Shown piece by piece: positions 14,030-20,752 of a DNA stretch of 25,517 nt. This stretch comes from a virus. The stretch is taken from the IMG/VR virus record IMGVR_UViG_3300045412_000325, positions 1-25,517 of that record, one strand, 5' to 3'. The notes under the pieces are model-generated. The model was not told the DNA's origin. It saw only the letters and a list, made by a program, of their open reading frames with translations, and searched no databases. Position numbers and translations under genes: made by a program. The stretch's first letter is position 1; each line of letters opens with the position of its first letter.

Positions 14030-14774
14030 TGGGACCACACTGAGTTTCTTGTAATTGAATGTTGTGCATGAATTCGTTCTTCAATGCGGGATCGTTTTTC
14101 AACAGACCTTTCAGAACAGTGGTCTGTGTGCTGGAGTTTATGCTCCTAATGCCCCTGTTCTCGCAGCAGCCATGCCTTGCCCTGATGTACACTCCCACCG
14201 CCGGACTCTCTGTGAGCTGTGATATCTTGTATGCTATCTTCTCTGTTAATTCTTCCTGCAGATGTCCGCGAGCTGCCTGATGTTGTGCTATCCTCGTGTA
14301 TTTGCTCAATCCGATCAACCTCTTGCCTGGCAGGCAGCCAATGTAGCACACTCCTGTGACGGGTTGATGGTGATGCGAGCACATGCTCCTGATGTCGGAC
14401 CTTATCACGATCAGTTGATCATAACGACCATCCTCGTTGGGAAAAGTTGTGACTTCGGGCGCGGGATTGTACCTGCCGCCCATTATCTCAGTGATGTACA
14501 TCTTGGCCAATCTCCTGCCCGTGCCTGCACTGTTGGGATCATTGGTCCTATCTATTATCAGACTGTCTAGCACTGCATCGAACTTCGTGGTCAATTCATC
14601 GATGAGTTTTTCTCTCTCGCCTTCTTGTATGTACTTGCTGATGTTATCTGCCGCAAAGAATCTCTCTCCTGCCTTGACGATTCTTTCGCGTATCTGTTGG
14701 CTGACAGGCTTATTTTTGTCCACCCATGTGTCCATCAAACCTTGTACCACGGGGTCTTTATTAATGTCGCTCAT
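14022..14774 (-). CDS. folE: GTP cyclohydrolase I
   Basis: A 250-residue FolE. The zinc site is visible as MCSHHHQP (C132, H134, H135) and C203 in RHGCCENRG, matching C110/H112/H113/C181 of the E. coli enzyme. GLSKYTRIAQHQAARGHLQE (155-174) and SSTQTTV (214-220) are further signatures. It converts GTP to 7,8-dihydroneopterin triphosphate, the first step of both folate and 7-deazaguanine synthesis. The ATG overlaps the galE stop (TGATG). The N-terminal ~40 residues form the usual helical extension. In this setting it most likely feeds queuosine-type base synthesis, as in other phages with DpdA and QueE. Confidence 0.92.
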   Translation of the reverse strand: MSDINKDPVVQGLMDTWVDKNKPVSQQIRERIVKAGERFFAADNISKYIQEGEREKLIDELTTKFDAVLDSLIIDRTNDPNSAGTGRRLAKMYITEIMGGRYNPAPEVTTFPNEDGRYDQLIVIRSDIRSMCSHHHQPVTGVCYIGCLPGKRLIGLSKYTRIAQHQAARGHLQEELTEKIAYKISQLTESPAVGVYIRARHGCCENRGIRSINSSTQTTVLKGLLKNDPALKNEFMHNIQLQETQCGPNG

Positions 14775-15766
14775 CAGTTCAAATCTTTTCTGTTGATCTT
14801 GTTATACCATTTTACAGCAGTCTGCACTATGTTGTCAATAGAACTATGCTTGGGTTCCCAACCCAATTCCGTTTTTGCACGTGTGGTATCGGCCACCAGT
14901 ACCGGGGGATCTCCTGCTCTGCGATCCATTTCCGCGATCTTTATGTTGCCCACATATTTTTTGATGGTTTCCAATAATTGCCTGTTGCTGGTGCTGACAC
15001 CAGATCCCAGATTATATCGCTCACAGATCACATCGCCCGATGCACGTTGAAGGGACAATACATGCGCATTGGCGAGATCGGTCACATGCACATAATCCCT
15101 CACACAGGTTCCGTCTGGAGTGTCAAAGTCAGTGCCAAACAACTTGAATTCTCTGTTGTGATATGCTGCTTCTATGGCCAGTGGTATGATGTGTGTTTCA
15201 TCCTCTCTCAGTTCGCCTATTTCGCTGTCAGCATCTGCCCCTGCTGCATTGAAATATCTCAAGCTCACACTGCTCAATCCATAGGCCACATAATAATCTT
15301 TCAGTATGTTCTCCACCATCAATTTGCTCCTGCCATAGGGATTGATTGGTTGCAGATTGGTCTCTTCGTCGTCGGCTATGCCATTTCGGGGAATGCCGTA
15401 GACTGCCGCGCTGGATGAGAACACGAACTTGTTAACACCTGCCTCTCTCAACCGATCTAATAGTTGCACAGTCATTATCACGTTGTTCTTGTAATATTTA
15501 GATGGATCTCGCACCGACTCTCCCACTTGTGTGTGTGCGGCGAAATGTATGCAAGAATCTATGTTGTATCTGTGAACTATTTCTTTTAGGAAATCTATAT
15601 CTCTAGGCAAGTGGCATTCAAATGCCGGACCATATTGTGTGGCCCATGGTTTGGTCTTTATATCACGGTCCACTACCACGGGAGTGAAACCATTTTTTGT
15701 CAGTTCCTTGGCAGTGTGTGAACCAATGTAACCGGCCCCTCCCACAACCAGCACTGACTTGTTCAT
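14774..15766 (-). CDS. galE: UDP-glucose 4-epimerase (GalE-like)
   Basis: The start is taken at the ATG at 15766 (MNKSVLVVGGAGYIGSHTAK), four bases after the stop of the glycosyltransferase. A longer frame from 15814 would overlap that gene and put 16 unrelated residues ahead of the Rossmann strand. The 330-residue protein has the NAD-binding GGAGYIG loop, FSSSAAVYG with the catalytic Ser, NPYGRSK containing the catalytic Tyr/Lys, and CVRDYVHVTDLA typical of GalE. It interconverts UDP-glucose and UDP-galactose (or GlcNAc forms). With the glycosyltransferase just upstream it probably supplies a sugar donor for decorating a phage or host structure. folE follows by a one-base overlap. Confidence 0.9.
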   Translation of the reverse strand: MNKSVLVVGGAGYIGSHTAKELTKNGFTPVVVDRDIKTKPWATQYGPAFECHLPRDIDFLKEIVHRYNIDSCIHFAAHTQVGESVRDPSKYYKNNVIMTVQLLDRLREAGVNKFVFSSSAAVYGIPRNGIADDEETNLQPINPYGRSKLMVENILKDYYVAYGLSSVSLRYFNAAGADADSEIGELREDETHIIPLAIEAAYHNREFKLFGTDFDTPDGTCVRDYVHVTDLANAHVLSLQRASGDVICERYNLGSGVSTSNRQLLETIKKYVGNIKIAEMDRRAGDPPVLVADTTRAKTELGWEPKHSSIDNIVQTAVKWYNKINRKDLN

Positions 15767-15770
15767 GCCT

Positions 15771-16949
15771 TTAATATTTGCTTTCGGATGCGGTGTTTCT
15801 ATAATGCCTGCCATCTCTCCTCCACTGCTCGCCCTTGCCCATCATGATGTCAATCATCCTATCAATGGTGCCATCGGTCCAGTCGGATATCTGTCCCATG
15901 TTGGCGGATGGTCGAGATAATAATGTTTTTAATTTTTCCATTGCGTCTCTGCCACTCCATGGCACGTACATCCTGGTCTCATCATTGGCAAAGGTCTCTG
16001 GGAATGATCTATACGCTGGGAACAGCACATTGCAGCCCAGTGTGTCTGCCTCTGATACTGTGTTGGACACCCAATCTTGCAGGGCACAGTTGAACAACAC
16101 TCTGGTGTCATTCAATAGTTCATAATAATCATTTTTTTTTAGGTTCTCATAGATTTTTAATGTACCTGCCTCGGCCATCATCCTTACTCGATTAACATAG
16201 ACAGGATTGTTGGACCTCAAGGGTCCCCCACAGAATACGGCAAATTCCACAGCGGGCAAAGTTTTGTTTGCATGCCATTGTTCTATCAGATCCATGAAGA
16301 ATCCAGGTTGTTTCTCCTGATCCCATCTGGCAGCAAATCCAACTCTGCGAGATCTTTGCTCAAATGGTTTGATCTTTTTGACTCTTTCCAGCACTTCTGC
16401 CTTGCCATAACTCAATCCAGATATGTTATAGATAGGAGCCCGCCAATTCGCTATCCTCATATGGGCCACCATCTCTTCATTGGTTGCAAGAATATGCACA
16501 TTGGGTATCTCATTACACATCTGTTCATATAGGCTCATCCACCGGCTCATGCCCCAAACATGTACGAAATCATCCGGGTCTATGGCCTGCGCCAGACATC
16601 TTAGATAGATCCTTGGCCTGTATTGTTCTGGAGATTGTTGTATGATATAAGGCAGTGATTCCATGCCCGGTTGGAACATGTCCTCAAAGAATATCACGTC
16701 ATCTGATGTGATTTCTCCCGCTTTCATCATCCGAACCAGATTCATCATTTGACTCATGCCAAAATAACTTCTCCCATGGGCGTCTAATACCTGTCCTGTC
16801 ACTATCGCTTTGGAATTATCTATAGTGGTGCCCGGAACGATCACATAATTTATACCACGTCTTTTATATACTCGTTCGGTCCAATCTGTCAATTGGAAAG
16901 TATATCGTGCCTGATAACTTTCAAGGCCCATATAAAATAATTTTCTCAT
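15771..16949 (-). CDS. GT-B-type glycosyltransferase
   Basis: The start at 16949 (MRKLFYMGLESYQARY) has AAGGAAC upstream; an upstream in-frame start at 17015 would overlap the previous gene and has no ribosome site. The ~392-residue protein has two Rossmann-like halves. The second begins near RRVGFAARWDQEKQPGFFMD, and contains the donor-side segment YYELLNDTRVLFNCALQDWV followed by SNTVSEADTLGCNVLFPAYR, the pattern of group 1 (GT-B) enzymes. The acceptor is unknown. galE starts four bases after its stop, so donor and transferase are made together. The target could be virion proteins, a host glycan or modified DNA; nothing in the sequence decides this. Confidence 0.75.
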   Translation of the reverse strand: MRKLFYMGLESYQARYTFQLTDWTERVYKRRGINYVIVPGTTIDNSKAIVTGQVLDAHGRSYFGMSQMMNLVRMMKAGEITSDDVIFFEDMFQPGMESLPYIIQQSPEQYRPRIYLRCLAQAIDPDDFVHVWGMSRWMSLYEQMCNEIPNVHILATNEEMVAHMRIANWRAPIYNISGLSYGKAEVLERVKKIKPFEQRSRRVGFAARWDQEKQPGFFMDLIEQWHANKTLPAVEFAVFCGGPLRSNNPVYVNRVRMMAEAGTLKIYENLKKNDYYELLNDTRVLFNCALQDWVSNTVSEADTLGCNVLFPAYRSFPETFANDETRMYVPWSGRDAMEKLKTLLSRPSANMGQISDWTDGTIDRMIDIMMGKGEQWRRDGRHYRNTASESKY

Positions 16950-16978
16950 TTGTTGTTCCTTTTTATTAATTCTTTGTA

Positions 16979-16991
16979 GGGTTACAAACCC
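16979..16991 (-). promoter_or_regulatory. short hairpin in the gap before the glycosyltransferase
   Basis: Minus-strand GGGTT-TGT-AACCC is a perfect 5-bp stem in the 55-base gap between two genes. There is no U-tract after it, so it is not a standard terminator; it could be an RNA-processing or stability element. It is weak evidence. Confidence 0.3.
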
Positions 16992-17004
16992 ATGTAAAAT
17001 ATTT

Positions 17005-17364
17005 TCATCGAGCAACCTTTGCTAATTTAACGCCACCATCACTGGTGTGTTTGATATCATAATCACATTTCGCTCGGAGATGCAGCCAGGTCCTGATCTT
17101 TTCATCTCGTACAAACAGGGTGACAGTGTCTTCCATGTCATCGTTGTAGCCGTGATAGGCCCAGATGAAATCCTTGCCATAGACGTAGCCAGCACTGCCC
17201 ATCATGGTGCACACATTGGCCACAGCATCCACGAACGTGTAGTCGGCATTGAGTGCTCCGCCACCTATGGGAAGATAACCTTTCCTTCGGGTCAGCGTCT
17301 TGACCGGCACGTTGACTTCTATTTTAACCTCTGAGGTATTCTGTTTTCGACCCATTTTCTCCAT
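17005..17364 (-). CDS. small hypothetical protein
   Basis: A 119-residue basic protein with a beta-rich N-terminus (SEVKIEVNVPVKTLTRRKGY), a central segment (NADYTFVDAVANVCTMMGSA) and a charged end. No family recognised. It overlaps the end of the QueD-like gene by 41 bases; a second ATG at 17355 with GGAG just upstream may be the true start. It lies between the QueD-like gene and the glycosyltransferase, so it is in the deazaguanine block by position only. Confidence 0.65.
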   Translation of the reverse strand: MEKMGRKQNTSEVKIEVNVPVKTLTRRKGYLPIGGGALNADYTFVDAVANVCTMMGSAGYVYGKDFIWAYHGYNDDMEDTVTLFVRDEKIRTWLHLRAKCDYDIKHTSDGGVKLAKVAR

Positions 17365-17746
17365 CTTCTGATACCTCTATTGTTATTCTCCTGCCTGGAA
17401 AACTTTCTATGATAGCAAGATATAGGTCATCCGATATCATTTCGCAGCTCTTGTTATCCAAGGACAACGTGTTCTCTGTGTATAATTTCTCCAACCATCT
17501 CTTGAACTGTATGAATTCTATGTCTCTGTCGTGGTGGAACACCTCTATCTCCACCCGGAAATGGAACATGTGCCTGTGCGGATGTCCCAGGAAGCTCACG
17601 TCATACTCGTCGCCTGTGGCCAATTTGGGATCCGTCAGCGCCGCGGGATATTTGTGTATGCCTTCCTTGCGGAAGGTGACCCAGATCCTCTTTTCGCTAA
17701 GGTTTAACTTCTCTCTCAATGCCTGTGATCTGTATGCCTCAATCAT
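17324..17746 (-). CDS. QueD/PTPS-fold protein with altered catalytic residues
   Basis: A 140-residue T-fold protein resembling 6-carboxytetrahydropterin synthase. The three zinc ligands appear conserved: H31 in KEGIHKYP (like FxAAHRL) and H57/H59 in PHRHMFHFRVEIEV (like HGHxxxVxV). DIEFIQFKRWL matches the VIDFxxLK segment. SCEMISDDL (E102) and IEVSED (E127) match the substrate-binding Glu positions. However, the catalytic Cys four residues before HxH is Leu53, and the LDH Asp-His pair reads LDN (His to Asn97). This suggests a QueD relative that no longer does the standard reaction; a decarboxylase acting on CDG (DpdL-type) is one possibility, from context. Its ATG overlaps the previous stop (ATGA). 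Confidence 0.62.
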   Translation of the reverse strand: MIEAYRSQALREKLNLSEKRIWVTFRKEGIHKYPAALTDPKLATGDEYDVSFLGHPHRHMFHFRVEIEVFHHDRDIEFIQFKRWLEKLYTENTLSLDNKSCEMISDDLYLAIIESFPGRRITIEVSEDGENGSKTEYLRG

Positions 17747-18279
17747 TTTATGATCTCATCCTTGCCATATTGACCCCAATCTGTGAATCCTGCCTTGTCT
17801 TTGAAGTCTCGCATGCTCATGGTCCACACGCCCGGATTGCTATGCCGGAAAGCCACGTCGTCGATCTTGATATGCAATTGCTTGTCATCGTCGCTGTCTC
17901 GGAATATGATCGAGCAGAATGGTATGAACTTGGGCTCGTTCCATATCAATGCAAATCTTTTTTTAACTTCCTCATGATCTGCATAGGGATAATCAATTGT
18001 GACATAATAACCATTGTCTAATAATTTTTTTATTTGGAAAACATGTGTGCCTATAGTGTATTTGAATGTCCTGTTGGCACCATAATACACTGCCTCGCAA
18101 CCGTTCAGCGTGGCCAGTTCCAATACTTCGTCAGTGTGCAATTCGTTAGTGGCCAAGAACAATGTTCTTTTACCATATGCCATGGTGTGCTCAATTTCTA
18201 TACCTGTAAATACCTTTACTAAGGTATTGTCAAAATGACCTGTGGCATAATCTCTGTGCATATTGTGTAATTGTAGCAT
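17743..18279 (-). CDS. hypothetical protein in the DpdA-QueD block
   Basis: About 178 residues when read from the ATG at 18279 (MLQLHNMHRDYATGHFDN). An in-frame TTG at 18297 is less likely as a start and neither has a clear ribosome site. The N-terminal half has an alpha/beta look (RTLFLATNELHTDEVLELAT, then LNGCEAVYYGANRTFKYTIG). The middle has IKKLLDNGYYVTIDYPYADH, and the C-terminus is acidic-aromatic. I recognise no family. Its stop overlaps the start of the QueD-like gene and it follows the YdcH-like gene, so it is in the same unit as dpdA and is a candidate accessory to base modification. An 8-bp hairpin lies inside the coding region (18209-18228). Confidence 0.68.
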   Translation of the reverse strand: MLQLHNMHRDYATGHFDNTLVKVFTGIEIEHTMAYGKRTLFLATNELHTDEVLELATLNGCEAVYYGANRTFKYTIGTHVFQIKKLLDNGYYVTIDYPYADHEEVKKRFALIWNEPKFIPFCSIIFRDSDDDKQLHIKIDDVAFRHSNPGVWTMSMRDFKDKAGFTDWGQYGKDEIIK

Positions 18280-18299
18280 AATAAAGTTATCAGTCAAGA

Positions 18300-18500
18300 T
18301 TAATTTATTTTTACCAATTCTTTTTCCAATTCTGCTATCTGATCTTTCAGAGACAGCTTCTCTTTCTTTAATCTCATCAATATAGTTTTGCTTTCCGGGC
18401 TCCTGTCATGGAGCCTCAATTCCGTGACTTCTGCCACCTTTCTATTTAGGTAATCGTGATGCAGTTGTAATTTCCTTAACTTTTTGTTTTTGTTTGCCAT
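18300..18500 (-). CDS. YdcH-like (DUF465-type) coiled-coil mini-protein
   Basis: The start is at 18500 (MANKNKKLRKLQLHHDYLNR), directly after the dpdA stop with GGAG upstream. A longer frame from 18590 would lie in dpdA. The 66-residue protein is two helices: LHHDYLNRKVAEVTELRLHD and a second containing LMRLKKEKLSLKDQIAELEK. The 'LKKExLxLKDxI' pattern is typical of the YdcH/DUF465 family of small bacterial coiled-coil proteins of poorly known function. Its position between dpdA and the unknown upstream of the QueD-like gene suggests a partner or scaffold role, but this is inference. Confidence 0.65.
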   Translation of the reverse strand: MANKNKKLRKLQLHHDYLNRKVAEVTELRLHDRSPESKTILMRLKKEKLSLKDQIAELEKELVKIN

Positions 18501-18501
18501 T

Positions 18502-19947
18502 TTATGCTCCTTCGAATAGTGAACTGAAATTATTCTTGCCCTTGCCTCCACCTGTGGCCCTCTGCCATCTGGTTCCCCTGAGATCTGCAAGGAATGACGT
18601 GGTAGAACTGATCAATTCCATGGGTTTCGCAGACTTGAACAGCTCTTCAACAAATGTGTTGAAATATAAAATATTACGTGGAACGAAATCACTCATTTGA
18701 TCCGTGTTGTCTGAATCTTTGATCTTTCTCCAATGTTTGACCTCGGGTTGATGCTTGATGGATTCTATGTCATTCATGTCATTGGCAATCTGTACCGCTC
18801 TGATATGATTGTAAACATTGTGTGCCATCATTAATACATAACTGAAACTGTCCCAAGAGGTCTTGCCTTCCTTGTTGTTTTTGTTTAGGTCGCCTTCTCC
18901 ATACCAACAAACATCTCCCATGTTCAATCTGTTTCCTATGGCAGATTTGAATGGGAATGGTATGGTGCTGCCTTTCAATCTCCTGTCATCTGGTGCCTTC
19001 TCCATGATGTAACTCCATCTCTTTGGAGTGAATAGATTATGCGTGTAGACCAATCCATTGGCTGTGCTTAAGAAAGCAGATGCAGAATCAAAACTGATTG
19101 TGACGTCTGGATTTACATGTTTCCTTAACTGTCTCTGTATCTGTGTTAGGAAACAAGCCCAGTCCAGTTGTGATGTGCCCAGCACGTGTATCCAATTTTT
19201 TTTATCTAATTTTTTCTCATCTCTCATTATGATCAATCTTTTTAATAGCACTTCCATGTCGCACATGTTGATTCCTCCCATTGCCCAACCTTCGAACTCG
19301 AAATCTTTGATGGCATTATACCATGTTTGTGCTGTCTCCCAGTCGTCGCCCTGCAACACGTTTAGAAATTTTGTATGTCCCAGCCTATTCTTTTGAAAAA
19401 ATTTGTTGTTGTAGATTGTGCCATTTAGTGTATCTTCGAAACTTTTCAATCCTGTTTTTGGAGAATTAAGGTCATCCGCCGCCCAGGTCGGCACGTCCAA
19501 TGTCATTGACCAATCCGCGGTGAGCTCCAACCAATTCAAAATATCTGATCTAGTTTTATTGGCTTTGTTGCCTTCGAAATCCTTCCAATCAAAATTTATG
19601 ACGCCCTTGCCTATCTGGTATCCACCAGAGTCTCCAACTATTATGGAAAAATCCCTATCTCTCTGCACGCACATGCTGTCAGCAACAGGGGCCTTGCTAA
19701 CCTCCAGGCACGCATGTCCCGCCGAGTACAGTCCCACATCATAGGTGAAATATCCCTTTTCCGGATTGAGAAAGTTCAATCCTTCCACATTGTTTTCAAA
19801 AGCCGCTGGTATCCTTTCCTTGGGTATGTGATCACCTTTTGCTCTCTGTTTGCTAATGAAAGTGTTGTAGAAGTTGGATATGGCTGGCAAGAACTTGGCG
19901 AAGTCCCTGTTCAAAGGTGCCAGATGTTCTTGCCTGTGATCTGCCAT
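18502..19947 (-). CDS. dpdA: DpdA-like DNA 7-deazaguanine transglycosylase (TGT family)
   Basis: A 481-residue member of the tRNA-guanine transglycosylase superfamily resembling phage DpdA, which swaps guanine in DNA for a 7-deazaguanine base. TGT-like motifs appear in order: DSGGYQ (106-111, the substrate-binding Asp region), LDVPTW (150-155), VLQGDD (197-202), GWAMGG (220-225), HVLGTS (254-259) and TISFDSASAF (283-292) holding the candidate nucleophile Asp287. The C-terminal Cys/His zinc site of tRNA enzymes is not evident, consistent with a DNA rather than tRNA substrate. The start codon overlaps the sliding-clamp stop (TAATG), so modification enzyme and clamp are co-translated. With folE, queE, the QueD-like gene and yhhQ in the same array, DNA modification is the natural reading. 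Confidence 0.82.
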   Translation of the reverse strand: MADHRQEHLAPLNRDFAKFLPAISNFYNTFISKQRAKGDHIPKERIPAAFENNVEGLNFLNPEKGYFTYDVGLYSAGHACLEVSKAPVADSMCVQRDRDFSIIVGDSGGYQIGKGVINFDWKDFEGNKANKTRSDILNWLELTADWSMTLDVPTWAADDLNSPKTGLKSFEDTLNGTIYNNKFFQKNRLGHTKFLNVLQGDDWETAQTWYNAIKDFEFEGWAMGGINMCDMEVLLKRLIIMRDEKKLDKKNWIHVLGTSQLDWACFLTQIQRQLRKHVNPDVTISFDSASAFLSTANGLVYTHNLFTPKRWSYIMEKAPDDRRLKGSTIPFPFKSAIGNRLNMGDVCWYGEGDLNKNNKEGKTSWDSFSYVLMMAHNVYNHIRAVQIANDMNDIESIKHQPEVKHWRKIKDSDNTDQMSDFVPRNILYFNTFVEELFKSAKPMELISSTTSFLADLRGTRWQRATGGGKGKNNFSSLFEGA

Positions 19948-20684
19948 TACTGTGCCTGTGCTGGTATGATGTAACGATATATTCCCACTCCCGAATCCAC
20001 AGTGAACTGCATCGCGCCCTCGTTAGAGAAATGCAGGATGACCTTAGCGGAATCGCTTAGCTTCAATATCTGCAATATCTGTGCCACCGGCCAGCTCCAA
20101 CCCTTGTTGAGAGTGCCCTTGACACCCGTGGCAAAAGTGAATTCTCCACCATGCGATGCCTGATCACCAAATGTGAATATCAAATTGCTATTATCTGTCC
20201 TGACGACGAACGTGTTGTGTTCTGTGTTTGCAACTGATTGGAAGTTGAATCTCTGAACGCCTGCCACTGTGGGCTCGATTTCCACGTCCCATTTTACGCC
20301 CTTGAATTTGATCGTTTTTAATTTCTCATTGATGATCTCAGCATTCATGAATCGATAATCGTTCTTGAAGTCACCTTTCTCATTCTCAAAGTGTATGCCC
20401 ACAGGAACCTCGGCGCCGTTTCTCGTGCCCTTGATTACTGTGATGTTGGCCTTGTCCTTGTATTCAGGACACTTCAAGTGGATGTCCAATTTGTTCAATT
20501 GTGGCATTCCAAATGTGCCCGCCAATCCTGCCTGTGGCTGTTTGAATGTGCCTTGCAATATCACCGAGCGATCCTCAGCCATGGAATCGATCGCAGTCTC
20601 ATCTGCCGTGCCCGTGATCTTGACCAGATCTAGGAATCCCAAACCATATGTGTGTTTGACTATGTCTCTCAATATGTCTATCAT
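19947..20684 (-). CDS. gp45: sliding clamp (gp45-like, PCNA fold)
   Basis: A 245-residue clamp-like protein. Its layout suggests two similar beta-alpha-beta domains. The first includes GTFGMPQLNKLDIHLKCPEY and YRFMNAEIINEKL. The second ends with SAKVILHFSNEGAMQFTVDS and GIYRYIIPAQ, close to the PCNA/gp45 C-terminal strand pattern. Length matches T4 gp45 (228). Sliding clamps tether the polymerase and in T4 also act in late transcription. It lies two genes downstream of the polymerase and is translationally coupled to dpdA. A promoter with a 25-30 base leader precedes it. No clamp-loader genes (gp44/gp62) occur in the window. Assignment rests on fold pattern, size and neighbourhood. Confidence 0.75.
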   Translation of the reverse strand: MIDILRDIVKHTYGLGFLDLVKITGTADETAIDSMAEDRSVILQGTFKQPQAGLAGTFGMPQLNKLDIHLKCPEYKDKANITVIKGTRNGAEVPVGIHFENEKGDFKNDYRFMNAEIINEKLKTIKFKGVKWDVEIEPTVAGVQRFNFQSVANTEHNTFVVRTDNSNLIFTFGDQASHGGEFTFATGVKGTLNKGWSWPVAQILQILKLSDSAKVILHFSNEGAMQFTVDSGVGIYRYIIPAQAQ

Positions 20685-20715
20685 GTTTTGCCTGTTCTCT
20701 GAAGTTTAAAATCTA

Positions 20716-20744
20716 ATTGTATAAGATATTTAGATAGAAATCAA
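20716..20744 (-). promoter_or_regulatory. sigma70-like promoter of clamp-dpdA with ATCTAAATATC spacer
   Basis: TTGATT (20744-20739), 17-base spacer, TACAAT (20721-20716), in the 68-base gap before the clamp gene. The spacer contains ATCTAAATATC (20735-20725), identical to the 11-mer in the cupin promoter spacer. CTAAATA also resembles the late-promoter core reported for some T4-like marine phages, so early or late use is open. Confidence 0.6.
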
Positions 20745-20752
20745 GTGTTAAA

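Noticed and set aside
15495-15506. ATCTAAATATT resembling the spacer 11-mer
   Set aside because: It lies inside galE coding sequence with no promoter hexamers around it and differs at the end; chance match.
16979-16991. GGGTT-TGT-AACCC as a rho-independent terminator
   Set aside because: Short stem and no U-tract; listed only as a weak hairpin.
18286-18317. Possible fourth leaderless promoter before the 178-residue unknown (GATAAC six bases before the ATG)
   Set aside because: The -10 is a poor match and the only -35-like TTGGTA sits at 20-base spacing; not convincing.
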